Source: Streptomyces sp. NBC_00461
Lineage (GTDB): Bacteria; Actinomycetota; Actinomycetes; Streptomycetales; Streptomycetaceae
Direction of reading: 5' to 3'
Length of the DNA stretch: 64,000 nucleotides
Assembly: GCF_036013935.1 (NCBI RefSeq)
Contig: NZ_CP107902.1
Span: forward strand, 5,737,001-5,801,000
Made by a program: the position numbers and the translations under genes
The notes under the pieces: generated by a model
Database searches by the model: none
The model's input: the letters and a program-made list of their open reading frames with translations, nothing else
Told to the model about the DNA's origin: nothing
Shown: piece after piece, positions 8,849 through 16,999 of the stretch
Layout: the number at the start of each line of letters is the position of its first letter
Position numbering within the stretch: the stretch's first letter is position 1

Positions 8849-9277
8849 TCAGAGGCGGCCCTTGGCGAGTCGGTCGAGCATGTCCTGCTTGATGAAGTCC
8901 GTGCCGATGCGCTCGATGAGCCGCTTGGCGGTGCGCTTGTCCGTCGTCGCGAGCGTCCTCGCCATGTTGGCGAGCGCCCCGTCCCGTTCGTGGTCCGTCT
9001 TGATGGTCAGCGCGATGCGCTCGGCCTCACGGGCATGGACGGCCACCAACTGCTCGGCCAGTACGCGTACCGAGAAGTCCCGGCCGTTGCGCACGACGTC
9101 GTCCTCGTAGTTGACGGTGTTCACGATGCGTTCGGCCTCGGCGATGTCGCCCGGGCCGATGGCCACCTGAATGGCGAGGTCGGTCAGCGCGGCTGCTCGC
9201 CGGCGCGCATCCGGGATGGCGCGGGCCATCCGTTCGGCCTGACGTATTTCTTCTCTGAGGCTGCGACGGCCCGCCAT
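8849..9277 (-). CDS. Small helical-repeat protein, first gene of the caspase/EACC1 cluster
   Basis: 142 residues from ATG 9277, with AGGGGGA about 5 nt upstream. Three related helical repeats of about 35 residues are visible: AAALTDLAIQ.., DFSVRVLAEQLVA.., and DGALANMARTLATT.., each followed by EAERI or AKRLIERI. No catalytic motif is apparent. It sits 49 bp upstream of the Sel1 gene and may be an adaptor of the same system. A longer in-frame start at 9412 is unsupported. Confidence 0.65.
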   Translation of the reverse strand: MAGRRSLREEIRQAERMARAIPDARRRAAALTDLAIQVAIGPGDIAEAERIVNTVNYEDDVVRNGRDFSVRVLAEQLVAVHAREAERIALTIKTDHERDGALANMARTLATTDKRTAKRLIERIGTDFIKQDMLDRLAKGRL

Positions 9278-9466
9278 GGCTTCCCCCTGAGGCGCAGGCG
9301 ACTGAAGTGGCCTCGATGACAGCACGCCGCATGTGCGGCGACAAGGGTGCGAGCCACTCAGGAAGCGGCTGGCCGCGAGCCCGCGCAGGTCCCCGGCTCG
9401 ACGGGGCGGCAACCTTCACAGGTTCAACTCATGTGCGTTCTCGGCCAGTTGGCGAGAACCGGCTGG

Positions 9467-9862
9467 TCAGTCGGTGCTGGGCTCGTCGCCCCGCTCGCGT
9501 CGCCGCAGCTCCTCCTCGCGGCGCCGCAGGTCGGCCTCCCAGTCCTTGAGGAGCGCCTCGTCCTTCTTGTTCTCTTCCTTCAGGGACTTCAGGAACTCGG
9601 GGTTGTCGTCGGGCGCGACGAACTCCGTGCGGTGGTTGCGGTGCCACTCCGAGGGTGTGGACCCGCCGGCCGGGACGCCGCGCTGCTTGCCGGCGACCAG
9701 CCAGGCCACCGGACCGACCAGCACCTCGCCGAACAGCAGGATGATGAGCACCCAGACCACTTTGGGCAGCCCGCGCACCTGCTCCTCAGGGGTGTTCAGG
9801 CAATCGATGAAGGCGTAGATCCACAGCGCCAGGACCAGCAGGAACGGCAGATACCTGAGCAT
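9467..9862 (-). CDS. PLDc_N-type small membrane protein
   Basis: 131 residues. Two transmembrane helices (about 1-20 and 34-58) flank the conserved short loop typical of the phospholipase D/nuclease N-terminal domain (WIYAFIDCLNT, then KVVWVLIILLFGEVLVGPVAWL). No HKD catalytic motif is present. The cytosolic tail (about 75-131) is charged and probably coiled coil (EENKKDEALLKDWEADLRRREEEL). Such stand-alone proteins are common in Streptomyces; the function is unknown. Divergent from the UbiD gene. Confidence 0.8.
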   Translation of the reverse strand: MLRYLPFLLVLALWIYAFIDCLNTPEEQVRGLPKVVWVLIILLFGEVLVGPVAWLVAGKQRGVPAGGSTPSEWHRNHRTEFVAPDDNPEFLKSLKEENKKDEALLKDWEADLRRREEELRRRERGDEPSTD

Positions 9863-9950
9863 GGTGGTGCGATCCCCCAGGAGACGGCGAAGGGGCGCTC
9901 CACGGCCCCGGTGACGGGGTCAGGGTAGCGGGTGACCGATACTGGGACGC

Positions 9951-11402
9951 ATGGCTTACGACGATCTTCGCTCCCTGCTCAGGGCATTGGAACGCGAGGG
10001 TGACCTCAAGCGCGTCAAGGCCGAGGTCGACCCGTACCTGGAGGTCGGGGAGATCGTCGACCGGGTGCAGAAGTCCGGGGGACCGGCGCTGCTCTTCGAG
10101 AACGTGAAGGGCTCCGCCATGCCCCTCGCGATGAACGTCTTCGGGACCGACCGCCGACTGCTGAAGGCCCTGGGGCTGAAGTCGTACGGGGATATCTCCG
10201 AGAAGATCGGCGGACTGCTGCGCCCCGAACTGCCGCACGGCTTCGTCGGCGTCCGCGAGGCCTTCGGGAAGCTCGGCGCGATGACGCACGTACCGCCGAA
10301 GAAGGTGAAGGAAGCCCCCGTACAGGAGGTCGTCCTCACCGGCGACGACGTCGACCTCGACGCCCTGCCCGCACTGTTCACCTGGCCCCAGGACGGCGGC
10401 TCGTTCTTCAACCTCGGGCTCACCCACACCAAGGACCCGGAGAGCGGCATCCGGAATCTGGGTCTCTACCGGCTGCAGCGCCACGACAGGCGCACCATCG
10501 GCATGCACTGGCAGATCCACAAGGACAGCCGCAACCACTACCAGGTCGCGGCGCGCAGGGGCGAGCGACTGCCGGTCGCGATCGCGTTCGGGTGTCCGCC
10601 CGCGGTGACGTACGCCTCCACCGCGCCGCTGCCCGGCGACATCGACGAGTACCTCTTCGCCGGGTTCATCGCCGGCAAGCGCATCGAGATGGTCGACTGC
10701 AAGACCGTTCCGCTGCAGGTGCCGGCCCAGGCGGAGGTCGTGATCGAGGGCTGGCTGGAGCCCGGGGAGATGCTCCCCGAGGGCCCCTTCGGCGACCACA
10801 CCGGCTTCTACACCCCGCAGGAGCCCTTCCCCGCGCTGAAGATCGACTGCGTGACGATGCGGAAGCGGCCGCTGCTTCAGTCGATCGTAGTAGGCCGCCC
10901 TCCGACAGAGGACGGACCTCTCGGCCGTGCGACGGAGCGGTTCTTCCTCCCGCTGCTGAAGATCATCGTCCCGGACATCGTGGACTACCACCTGCCGGAG
11001 GCCGGCGGCTTCCACAACTGCGCGATCGTCTCGATCGACAAGAAGTACCCCAAGCACGCCCAGAAGGTCATGCACGCTGTCTGGGGGGCACACATGATGT
11101 CCCTGACGAAGCTGATCGTGGTCGTGGACTCCGACTGCGACGTCCACGACCTCCACGAGGTCGCGTGGCGAGCCCTCGGCAACACGGACTACGCCCGGGA
11201 CCTCAGCGTCGTCGAAGGCCCCGTCGACCATCTCGACCATGCCTCCTACCAGCAGTTCTGGGGAGGCAAGGCGGGCATCGACGCGACGAAGAAGTGGCCC
11301 GAGGAGGGCTACACACGCGACGGCGGCTGGCCCGACATGGTGGAGTCCGATCCCGAGACGGCGGCGAAGGTCGACCGCCGCTGGAAGGAGTACGGTCTGT
11401 GA
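9951..11402 (+). CDS. UbiD-family menaquinone biosynthesis decarboxylase (futalosine pathway, SCO4490 type)
   Basis: 483 residues, full length for UbiD-type carboxy-lyases, which use prenylated FMN. Recognisable parts are DDLRSLLRALEREGDL, FENVKGSAMPLAMNVFG, MHWQIHKDSRNHYQVA (substrate/cofactor region) and MLPEGPFGDHTGFY. In organisms using the futalosine route it decarboxylates 1,4-dihydroxy-6-naphthoate or its prenylated product. The next gene (MqnP) overlaps by 4 nt, and UbiX, which makes prFMN, is encoded 1.8 kb downstream. The short leader with GATACT near 9935 suggests a near-leaderless transcript. Confidence 0.9.
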   Translation: MAYDDLRSLLRALEREGDLKRVKAEVDPYLEVGEIVDRVQKSGGPALLFENVKGSAMPLAMNVFGTDRRLLKALGLKSYGDISEKIGGLLRPELPHGFVGVREAFGKLGAMTHVPPKKVKEAPVQEVVLTGDDVDLDALPALFTWPQDGGSFFNLGLTHTKDPESGIRNLGLYRLQRHDRRTIGMHWQIHKDSRNHYQVAARRGERLPVAIAFGCPPAVTYASTAPLPGDIDEYLFAGFIAGKRIEMVDCKTVPLQVPAQAEVVIEGWLEPGEMLPEGPFGDHTGFYTPQEPFPALKIDCVTMRKRPLLQSIVVGRPPTEDGPLGRATERFFLPLLKIIVPDIVDYHLPEAGGFHNCAIVSIDKKYPKHAQKVMHAVWGAHMMSLTKLIVVVDSDCDVHDLHEVAWRALGNTDYARDLSVVEGPVDHLDHASYQQFWGGKAGIDATKKWPEEGYTRDGGWPDMVESDPETAAKVDRRWKEYGL

Positions 11403-12301
11403 GCAGCGCCTCCGCCGCGATCCCGCAGCCAGGACGCACCAAGGCGTTCCTCCGCCTGGTGATGATCGAGCACTCGGTCTTCGCCCTGCCCTTCGCCTAC
11501 ATCGCCGCCCTCACGGCGATGTTCCAGTGGGACAGGAACATCCACTGGGGGCGGCTGCTCCTGGTCACCATCTGCATGGTGGGCCTGCGCACCTTCGCCA
11601 TGGCGGTCAACCGGATCATCGACCGCGAGATCGACGCCCGTAACCCGCGCACGGCACACCGCGAACTGGTCACCGGCGCGATGACCGTGAAGCACGCCTG
11701 GACGGGCGCCCTGATCGCCCTGGTGGTCTTCCTGGGCTCGGCGGCCCTGCTGAACCCGCTCTGCCTCGCCCTCGCGCCCATCGCGGTGATTCCGATGGTG
11801 GTCTACCCGTACGGGAAACGCTTCACGAACTTCCCTCAGGCCATCCTCGGCCTCGCTCAGGCGATGGGCCCCATCGGCGGCTGGCTCGCGATCAGCGGGG
11901 AGTGGTCCTGGGACGCCACGATCCTCGGCCTCGCGGTCGGCATCTGGATCGGCGGCTTCGACCTGATCTACGCCTGCCAGGACGTCGATACCGACCGCGA
12001 GATCGGCGTCCTGTCGGTCCCGGCCCGCTTCGGCATCCCGGCCGCAGTGTGGGGCGCCCGGGCCTGCCACGTCATCACGACGGCCCTGTTCATCTGGTAC
12101 GCGGTGGCGACGGACGCCGGCGCCTTCTTCTGGATCGGCCTGATGATCGTCGCAGGCGCCTTCGTCTACGAGCACAACATCGTCCGCCCCCACGACCTGT
12201 CCCGCCTGAACAGGGCATTCTTCAGCGTCAACGGCTTCATCGGCATCGCCCTGTTCGGGTGCGCGCTGCTTGATCTCCTGGTTCGGGGGCTGACCGTCTG
12301 A
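11399..12301 (+). CDS. mqnP: UbiA-family menaquinone biosynthesis prenyltransferase MqnP
   Basis: 300 residues from GTG 11399, overlapping the UbiD stop (GTGA). Multi-pass membrane prenyltransferase with both Asp-rich Mg-diphosphate motifs: NRIIDREIDARN (about residues 70-81) and YACQDVDTDRE (about 190-200). About eight to nine hydrophobic helices are present. It transfers a polyprenyl chain to the naphthoate ring in futalosine-dependent menaquinone synthesis at the cytoplasmic membrane. UbiA/MenA relatives share the fold; the UbiD/UbiX/MqnE context selects MqnP. Confidence 0.9.
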   Translation: MSSASAAIPQPGRTKAFLRLVMIEHSVFALPFAYIAALTAMFQWDRNIHWGRLLLVTICMVGLRTFAMAVNRIIDREIDARNPRTAHRELVTGAMTVKHAWTGALIALVVFLGSAALLNPLCLALAPIAVIPMVVYPYGKRFTNFPQAILGLAQAMGPIGGWLAISGEWSWDATILGLAVGIWIGGFDLIYACQDVDTDREIGVLSVPARFGIPAAVWGARACHVITTALFIWYAVATDAGAFFWIGLMIVAGAFVYEHNIVRPHDLSRLNRAFFSVNGFIGIALFGCALLDLLVRGLTV

Positions 12302-12521
12302 TGGGAACAAGCGGTACGCGGCCCGAGGCATCCCGAACCACCTGATCTTCGATCCCTGCAAGGGACACCTCATGACGCTCCGGAACCCCGGTCCCGACGG
12401 CTACCTGGGGCGCGACACGTTTCCCTGCGGAGGCAAGGTCACCGTGGAGACCGAGATCGGACGGCCGGCCATCGACACCGACCGCCTTCCCGTGGATCCG
12501 GAAACGCGTCCTCAGGCCTGA
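12297..12521 (+). pseudogene. C-terminal remnant of a Uma2-family (DUF820) endonuclease
   Basis: In the frame ending at TGA 12519-12521 the text reads GNKRYAARGIPNHLIFDPCKGHL, then GYLGRDTFPCGGKVTVETEIGR, then PAIDTDRLPV. This follows the Uma2 core pattern (KR..YA..GIP.YWLIDP...FG..V.LP.PFG..IDTS.LP). Only about 70 residues remain and the N-terminal half with most catalytic acids is gone. It begins at the mqnP stop and overlaps the convergent rhomboid stop by 10 nt. An ATG at 12372 could still yield a short peptide. Confidence 0.6.
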
Positions 12522-13114
12522 ACCCCGCCGGGGGCGGCCCGGCGCCGGAGCCAGAACGCCGTCGCCACGCCCGTCGCCAGGCCGATCAGGTGGGCCTGCC
12601 AGCTGACGCCCGTCTGCAGTGGGGAGAGGCCGAACAGGATCGAGCCGCCCCAGACCGCACCCACCAACAGGCCGACCACGACGCCGAGCGGGCGGCGCTC
12701 CACGAAGCCGCTGACCAGCAGGAAGCCGAACAGGCCGAAGATCAGGCCGGAGGCGCCCGCCGTGTTGCTGTGCGCCGGGGCCACGAGCCACACACCCAGC
12801 CCGTCGGCCACGATGACGATCAGGCACACCGCGGCGAACCGGCGCAGGCCGCCCAGGGCCGCGAGAAACCCCATGACCAGCAGTGGCACGCTGTTGGCGG
12901 CCACATGGGCGAAGCCGAAGTGGATGAACGCGGCCGGGACGACGTCGATCAGTTCGGACGGCTCGCGCGGTGTGATGCCCAGGCCGTCCAGTGCGTGGCC
13001 GCTGACCACGTCGACCACTTCCAGCAGCCACAGCAGTGCGACCCAGCCCACCATCAGCTTGGCCGCGGCCTTCGCGCGATCCGCGCGCGACCACTCGAGT
13101 TCCGTACCCGACAT
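12512..13114 (-). CDS. Rhomboid-family intramembrane serine protease
   Basis: 200 residues from ATG 13114. The catalytic dyad is visible: Ser122 in the GxSG-type motif AGASGLIFG and His175 in SWQAHLIG, with the helix-2 H70...N74 pair (FGFAHVAANS). Six hydrophobic helices fit a minimal rhomboid core. It cleaves transmembrane substrates within the membrane; the substrate is unknown. Larger in-frame starts up to 13702 run over the opposing ubiX gene and were rejected. Confidence 0.9.
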   Translation of the reverse strand: MSGTELEWSRADRAKAAAKLMVGWVALLWLLEVVDVVSGHALDGLGITPREPSELIDVVPAAFIHFGFAHVAANSVPLLVMGFLAALGGLRRFAAVCLIVIVADGLGVWLVAPAHSNTAGASGLIFGLFGFLLVSGFVERRPLGVVVGLLVGAVWGGSILFGLSPLQTGVSWQAHLIGLATGVATAFWLRRRAAPGGVQA

Positions 13115-13204
13115 GGCACCCCCACTGCTCCCTCGTCCCCTCCAGGGAACGCCCGGACCCCCTTGGCCGGTTCCCACCCCGCGACGCCGGATAGGCTCGG
13201 TGTC

Positions 13205-13888
13205 GTGAACCCAGTCAAGCCAGGAGAGACGCCGCGTACGCCTTGGATCGTAGGGGTCTCCGGCGCTTCCGGCACCCCCTATGCCGCCTCGGTGCTGCGC
13301 GCGCTGCTCGACGCCGGCGAGAGCGTGGACCTGGTGGTCAGCCGGGCCTCGCGGCTCACCCTGCTGGACGAGACGGGGATCTCCTTCCGGGACGCCCACT
13401 GGCAGGACGACCTGCGCGAATGGCTGTCCCGGGGCGCCGACGGAAAGCCCGGGACCTTTCCCGTGGACATCGAGGGCGTACGGCACTGGAGCGCGGGGGA
13501 CCTCGCCGCCGGCCCGTCCTCGGGGTCGTATCCGAGCAAGGGCATGCTGATCGTGCCCGCCTCCACGGCCTGCGTTGCCGGTGTCGCGCTCGGCCTCTCC
13601 AAGGACCTGTTGCAGCGGGCGGCGAGTGTCGCCCTGAAGGAGCGCCGCCCGCTGGTCGTGGCCGTACGCGAGACCCCGCTCAGCGGCCAGACCCTGCGCC
13701 ATCTCGTCACCCTGGACGACGCCGGCGCGAGTGTCGTACCGGCCTCACCGGGCTTCTACGCGGGCGCGACCCACATCCAGGACCTCGTGGACTTCGTCGC
13801 CGGACGGGTGCTGGACGCGGCGGGCGTCGAGCACGGCCTCTACCGGCGGTGGAAGGGCGAACTGGGCGGCGGTGCGCCGGGCCGGTAG
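13205..13888 (+). CDS. ubiX: UbiX-family flavin prenyltransferase
   Basis: 227 residues from GTG 13205. Flavoprotein fold with the FMN-binding start WIVGVSGASGTPYA (about 14-27) and the conserved MLIVPASTACVAGVALGLSKDLLQRAA and RRPLVVAVRETPLS segments. UbiX makes prenyl-FMN from FMN and dimethylallyl phosphate for UbiD enzymes, so it should activate the UbiD decarboxylase at 9951. About 50 residues longer than E. coli UbiX, from an insertion around residues 60-105 (REWLSRGADGKPG). Confidence 0.92.
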   Translation: MNPVKPGETPRTPWIVGVSGASGTPYAASVLRALLDAGESVDLVVSRASRLTLLDETGISFRDAHWQDDLREWLSRGADGKPGTFPVDIEGVRHWSAGDLAAGPSSGSYPSKGMLIVPASTACVAGVALGLSKDLLQRAASVALKERRPLVVAVRETPLSGQTLRHLVTLDDAGASVVPASPGFYAGATHIQDLVDFVAGRVLDAAGVEHGLYRRWKGELGGGAPGR

Positions 13889-13944
13889 CAGTACCTCTCA
13901 CCTCTCATCACTTCGGGAACTCTTCAGCGGAAGGCTTCGATCGC

Positions 13945-14400
13945 ATGGACGCGGTGGACAGGCAGCTCATCCAGGCCCTGAGGGAGAACGGCCGGGCCTC
14001 CTACGCGGAGCTGGGGCGCCTCGTCGGTCTGTCGGGACCCAGCGTCACCGACCGCATCAACCGGCTGGAGGCGGCCGGCGTCATCACCGGCTACCGCGCC
14101 ACCGTCGACTCCGCCTCCCTCGGTCTCGGCGTCACCGCCCTCATCGGCATCTCGCTGTCCGACGCGGCCGACCACGAGGACGTGGCCCGCCGGCTGAAGG
14201 ACCTCAGCGAGATCGAGGACTGCTGGTTCATCGCGGGCGACGACTCGTACATGCTCAAGGTGCGTTCGTCGGACGTGGACGGGCTGGAGAAGACCATCCG
14301 GCGGCTCAGCGGCACCAAGGGCGTGTCCCGGACCCGTACCACCATCGTGCTCTCCACGAAGTGGGAGAACCGGGTCGGGGAGCTGCCCGAAGAGGCGTAG
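13945..14400 (+). CDS. Lrp/AsnC-family transcriptional regulator
   Basis: 151 residues. The N-terminal winged helix starts MDAVDRQLIQALRENGRASYAELGRLVGLS with recognition helix PSVTDRINRLEAAGVI. The C-terminal RAM/AsnC ligand-binding domain is at about 65-140 (GVTALIGISL, EDCWFIAGDDSYMLKV, GVSRTRTTIVLST). It likely senses an amino acid or related small molecule. It sits between ubiX and mqnE on the same strand, so local control of menaquinone genes is possible. Confidence 0.9.
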   Translation: MDAVDRQLIQALRENGRASYAELGRLVGLSGPSVTDRINRLEAAGVITGYRATVDSASLGLGVTALIGISLSDAADHEDVARRLKDLSEIEDCWFIAGDDSYMLKVRSSDVDGLEKTIRRLSGTKGVSRTRTTIVLSTKWENRVGELPEEA

Positions 14401-14453
14401 ACGTACGGTTGTCGAAGTGGTTCTTGCGGGGGTCGTCGGAGAGAGGTGTGGGC

Positions 14454-15617
14454 ATGGACGTCGGGCTCAAGCGCGAGCTGGAGGAGAAGGTCAGGGCCGG
14501 TGAACGGCTGACCCGTGAGGACGGCGTCGCGCTGTACGAGTCGGACGACCTGGCGTGGCTCGGCGGCCTCGCGCACGAGGTGCGCACGCGCAAGAACGGC
14601 GACGTGGTTCATTTCAACGTCAACCGCCACCTCAACATGACCAACGTGTGCACCGCCTCCTGCGCCTACTGCTCCTTCCAGCGCAAGCCGGGCGAGAAGG
14701 ACGCGTACACGATGCGCATCGAGGAGGCGGTGAAGCTCGCCAAGGCGATGGAGGGCGAGAACCTCACCGAGCTGCACATCGTCAACGGCCTGCACCCGAA
14801 CCTGCCGTGGCGCTACTACCCGCGTTCGCTGCGGGAGCTGAAGGCCGCCCTGCCGGACGTCTCGCTCAAGGCGTTCACGGCCACCGAGATCCACCACTTC
14901 GAGACCATCAGCGGTCTGTCGGCGTCGGAGATCCTGGACGAGCTGATCGACGCGGGTCTGGAGTCGCTCACGGGCGGCGGCGCGGAGATCTTCGACTGGG
15001 AGGTCAGGCAGCACATCGTCGACCACCGCACGCACTGGGAGGACTGGTCGCGCATCCACCGCCTGGCGCACGAGAAGGGTCTCAAGACCCCGTGCACCAT
15101 GCTGTACGGCCACATCGAGGAGCCCCGTCACCGCGTCGACCACGTCCTGCGGCTGCGTGAACTCCAGGACGAGACCGGCGGCTTCCAGGTCTTCATCCCG
15201 CTCCGCTACCAGCACGACTTCGTGGACCTGAAGGACGGCAAGGTACGCAACCGGCTGCAGGCCCGCACCCAGATGGCCACCGGTGCGGAAGCCCTCAAGA
15301 CCTTCGCGGTCTCCCGGCTGCTCTTCGACAACGTCCCGCACGTCAAGGTCTTCTGGGTCATGCACGGCGTCCAGACCGCCCAGCTCGCCCTCCAGCACGG
15401 CGCGGACGACATGGACGGCTCGGTCGTCGAGTACAAGATCACCCACGACGCCGACAACTACGGCACGCCGAACAAGCTGACCCGCGAGGACCTCCTGGAC
15501 CTCATCCGGGACGCGGGCTTCAGGCCGGTGGAGCGGAACACGCGGTACGAGATCATCAGGGAGTACGACGGCCCGGACGCGGCGCGTCGGGAGTCGCCGC
15601 AGCCGATGCGGGTGTGA
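14454..15617 (+). CDS. mqnE: Aminofutalosine synthase MqnE (radical SAM)
   Basis: 387 residues. The radical SAM cluster motif is C66-x3-C70-x2-C73 (CTASCAYC) after FNVNRHLNMTNV, a hallmark of the MqnE/MqnC/CofGH group. Other conserved parts are LTELHIVNGLHPNLPW and SLTGGGAEIFDW. It joins the MqnA product 3-[(1-carboxyvinyl)oxy]benzoate to the 5'-deoxyadenosyl radical to give aminofutalosine. The start at 14454 is favoured over GTG 14448 because GAGAGG lies 7-12 nt upstream. Confidence 0.93.
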   Translation: MDVGLKRELEEKVRAGERLTREDGVALYESDDLAWLGGLAHEVRTRKNGDVVHFNVNRHLNMTNVCTASCAYCSFQRKPGEKDAYTMRIEEAVKLAKAMEGENLTELHIVNGLHPNLPWRYYPRSLRELKAALPDVSLKAFTATEIHHFETISGLSASEILDELIDAGLESLTGGGAEIFDWEVRQHIVDHRTHWEDWSRIHRLAHEKGLKTPCTMLYGHIEEPRHRVDHVLRLRELQDETGGFQVFIPLRYQHDFVDLKDGKVRNRLQARTQMATGAEALKTFAVSRLLFDNVPHVKVFWVMHGVQTAQLALQHGADDMDGSVVEYKITHDADNYGTPNKLTREDLLDLIRDAGFRPVERNTRYEIIREYDGPDAARRESPQPMRV

Positions 15618-15689
15618 GTCCTTCGGAGCGCAGGAGTACCCGGCGGGCGTGAGCCCTCGTACGACTGCGCCCGAGGACGCCTGCACGGC

Positions 15690-16001
15690 CGAGCCCTTTC
15701 CCTCGGCCGCGGCGGTCTCCCCGCCCACGCGCGCGTCATGTTCGTGGGCGAACAGCCCGGCGACCAGGAGGACCGACGCGAGCTGATCGTGGTGTCCGGG
15801 CGCGACGGCGGGGAGGCGCTGCTGGGCTCGTCGTTCAAGGTCACGCAGGTGCGCGGGACGGTGCTGGAGGAGGAGATCCACGGGCGCCGGGAGCGGCTGG
15901 TGCCGACCGTGCATCCGTTGTCGGTGCTGCGGGCGGACGACGGGGAGGCGGCGTACCGGGGCCTCGTCTCAGATTCCGAGGCGGCGGCGCGACCCTGGTA
16001 G
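15690..16001 (+). pseudogene. UdgX-type uracil-DNA glycosylase with large internal deletion
   Basis: The reading HARVMFVGEQPGDQEDRRE (ATG at 15738) matches the first motif of the UdgX/family 4-like uracil-DNA glycosylases. The text then jumps to EALLGSSFKVTQVRGTVL and RLVPTVHPLSVLRADD, which is the family's C-terminal end. The intervening roughly 100 residues, including the PFVGPAG segment and the KRRIH loop with the covalent-bond His of UdgX, are missing. Only 87 residues follow the ATG where intact proteins have about 200. It lies just downstream of mqnE. Confidence 0.7.
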
Positions 16002-16021
16002 GTAATCCGTACCATGACCCG

Positions 16022-16546
16022 GTGTCCCTTACTTTCACTCTTGACCCGGCCGTCGGACCCGTCCTGCGCGACGGCATCCTCGACCTGTGGACCGACGTCT
16101 CCAACGCGGGTGGTTCCGTGGGCTTCGTGCCGCCAGTGGCGCGCGAGGAGATACGTCCCGAGCTGGTCAGGCACTTCGTGGGGATGGCCGAGGGGCGCAC
16201 CCGGCTGCTGGTCGGGCACGACGAGGAGGGGCGGGTGGCCGCCACCGCCTTCTTCAGCTTCAACACCCACCGGCTGATGACGCACTGGGTGTGGCTGTAC
16301 ACGGTGATGGTGCACCCCCGGCACCAGGGCCGCGGCTACGGCCGTGACCTGCTGGCGGCCGCCGCCGACGCCGCCCGCGGCTTCTCCGGCACCGAGGCGA
16401 TACGGCTCACCTGCCGCGGCGGCAACGGCCTGGAGCGCTTCTACGGCTCCTGCGGCTACAAGGAGGTCGGCCGCGTTCCCGGCGCGATCCGCGTCGCTCC
16501 CGGCGACGACCGGGACGACATCTTCATGCTGCTGCCGCTCACCTGA
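16022..16546 (+). CDS. GNAT-family N-acetyltransferase
   Basis: 174 residues from GTG 16022. GNAT fold with the acetyl-CoA signature YTVMVHPRHQGRGYGRDLLAAA (R/Q-x-x-G-x-G/A inside) near residues 92-112 and the C-terminal GLERFYGSCGYKEVGRVPGAI typical of small-molecule acetyltransferases. Target unknown. It follows the UdgX remnant and precedes the DUF4229 gene on the same strand. Confidence 0.88.
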   Translation: MSLTFTLDPAVGPVLRDGILDLWTDVSNAGGSVGFVPPVAREEIRPELVRHFVGMAEGRTRLLVGHDEEGRVAATAFFSFNTHRLMTHWVWLYTVMVHPRHQGRGYGRDLLAAAADAARGFSGTEAIRLTCRGGNGLERFYGSCGYKEVGRVPGAIRVAPGDDRDDIFMLLPLT

Positions 16547-16642
16547 CCCCCGTCCGGCCCCGTCCGACCCCCGTCGAAGATCGCAGGCCCGGCGTGCTTC
16601 ACTGGACGGTGCCCCTTTTTGGAACCGGAAGAGTGGATTGAC

Positions 16643-16948
16643 ATGCTCCGCTACACGCTGATGCGCCTCGGGATCTTCGCGGGCTGCCTCGTGGTCGTCT
16701 GGGGCCTCGTCTACTCCGGCGTCGTCCCGCGCGGACTCGGTGACTCCAACGGCATGTGGGTCGTCCTGCTGTCCCTCCTGATCTCGGCCCCGATCAGCTT
16801 CGTGGTGCTGCGCAAGGAGCGGGACCGGGCCTCGGTACAGGTCGTCGAGCGGGTCGACCGGATGAAGGCCAACCTTGAGGCGAACGCCGCCCAGGAGGAC
16901 GGCGCGGACGACGCGGCGCGGGCGCAGGGGCAGACCTCGCAGTCGTAG
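16643..16948 (+). CDS. DUF4229-type small membrane protein
   Basis: 101 residues. Two transmembrane helices (about 7-27 and 39-58) sit after MLRYTLMRLGIF. A charged cytosolic tail (VVERVDRMKANLEANAAQEDG) is probably coiled coil. This matches the DUF4229 pattern that I recall near mqn genes in Streptomyces. ATG 16643 is preferred over the in-frame 16619 start because the family begins MLRYT. Confidence 0.82.
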   Translation: MLRYTLMRLGIFAGCLVVVWGLVYSGVVPRGLGDSNGMWVVLLSLLISAPISFVVLRKERDRASVQVVERVDRMKANLEANAAQEDGADDAARAQGQTSQS

Positions 16949-16999
16949 TCGTTACGTGCGCGGGGGTTGGGAGTACGGCCGCCCAATTACCCTTGCCCC

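Noticed and set aside
6728..9319. 863-residue plus-strand ORF over the caspase/Sel1 cluster
   Set aside because: Antisense shadow created by GC-rich codon bias. Text is His/Arg/Gln/Pro-rich low complexity with no domain, while the minus strand carries clear repeat and caspase motifs.
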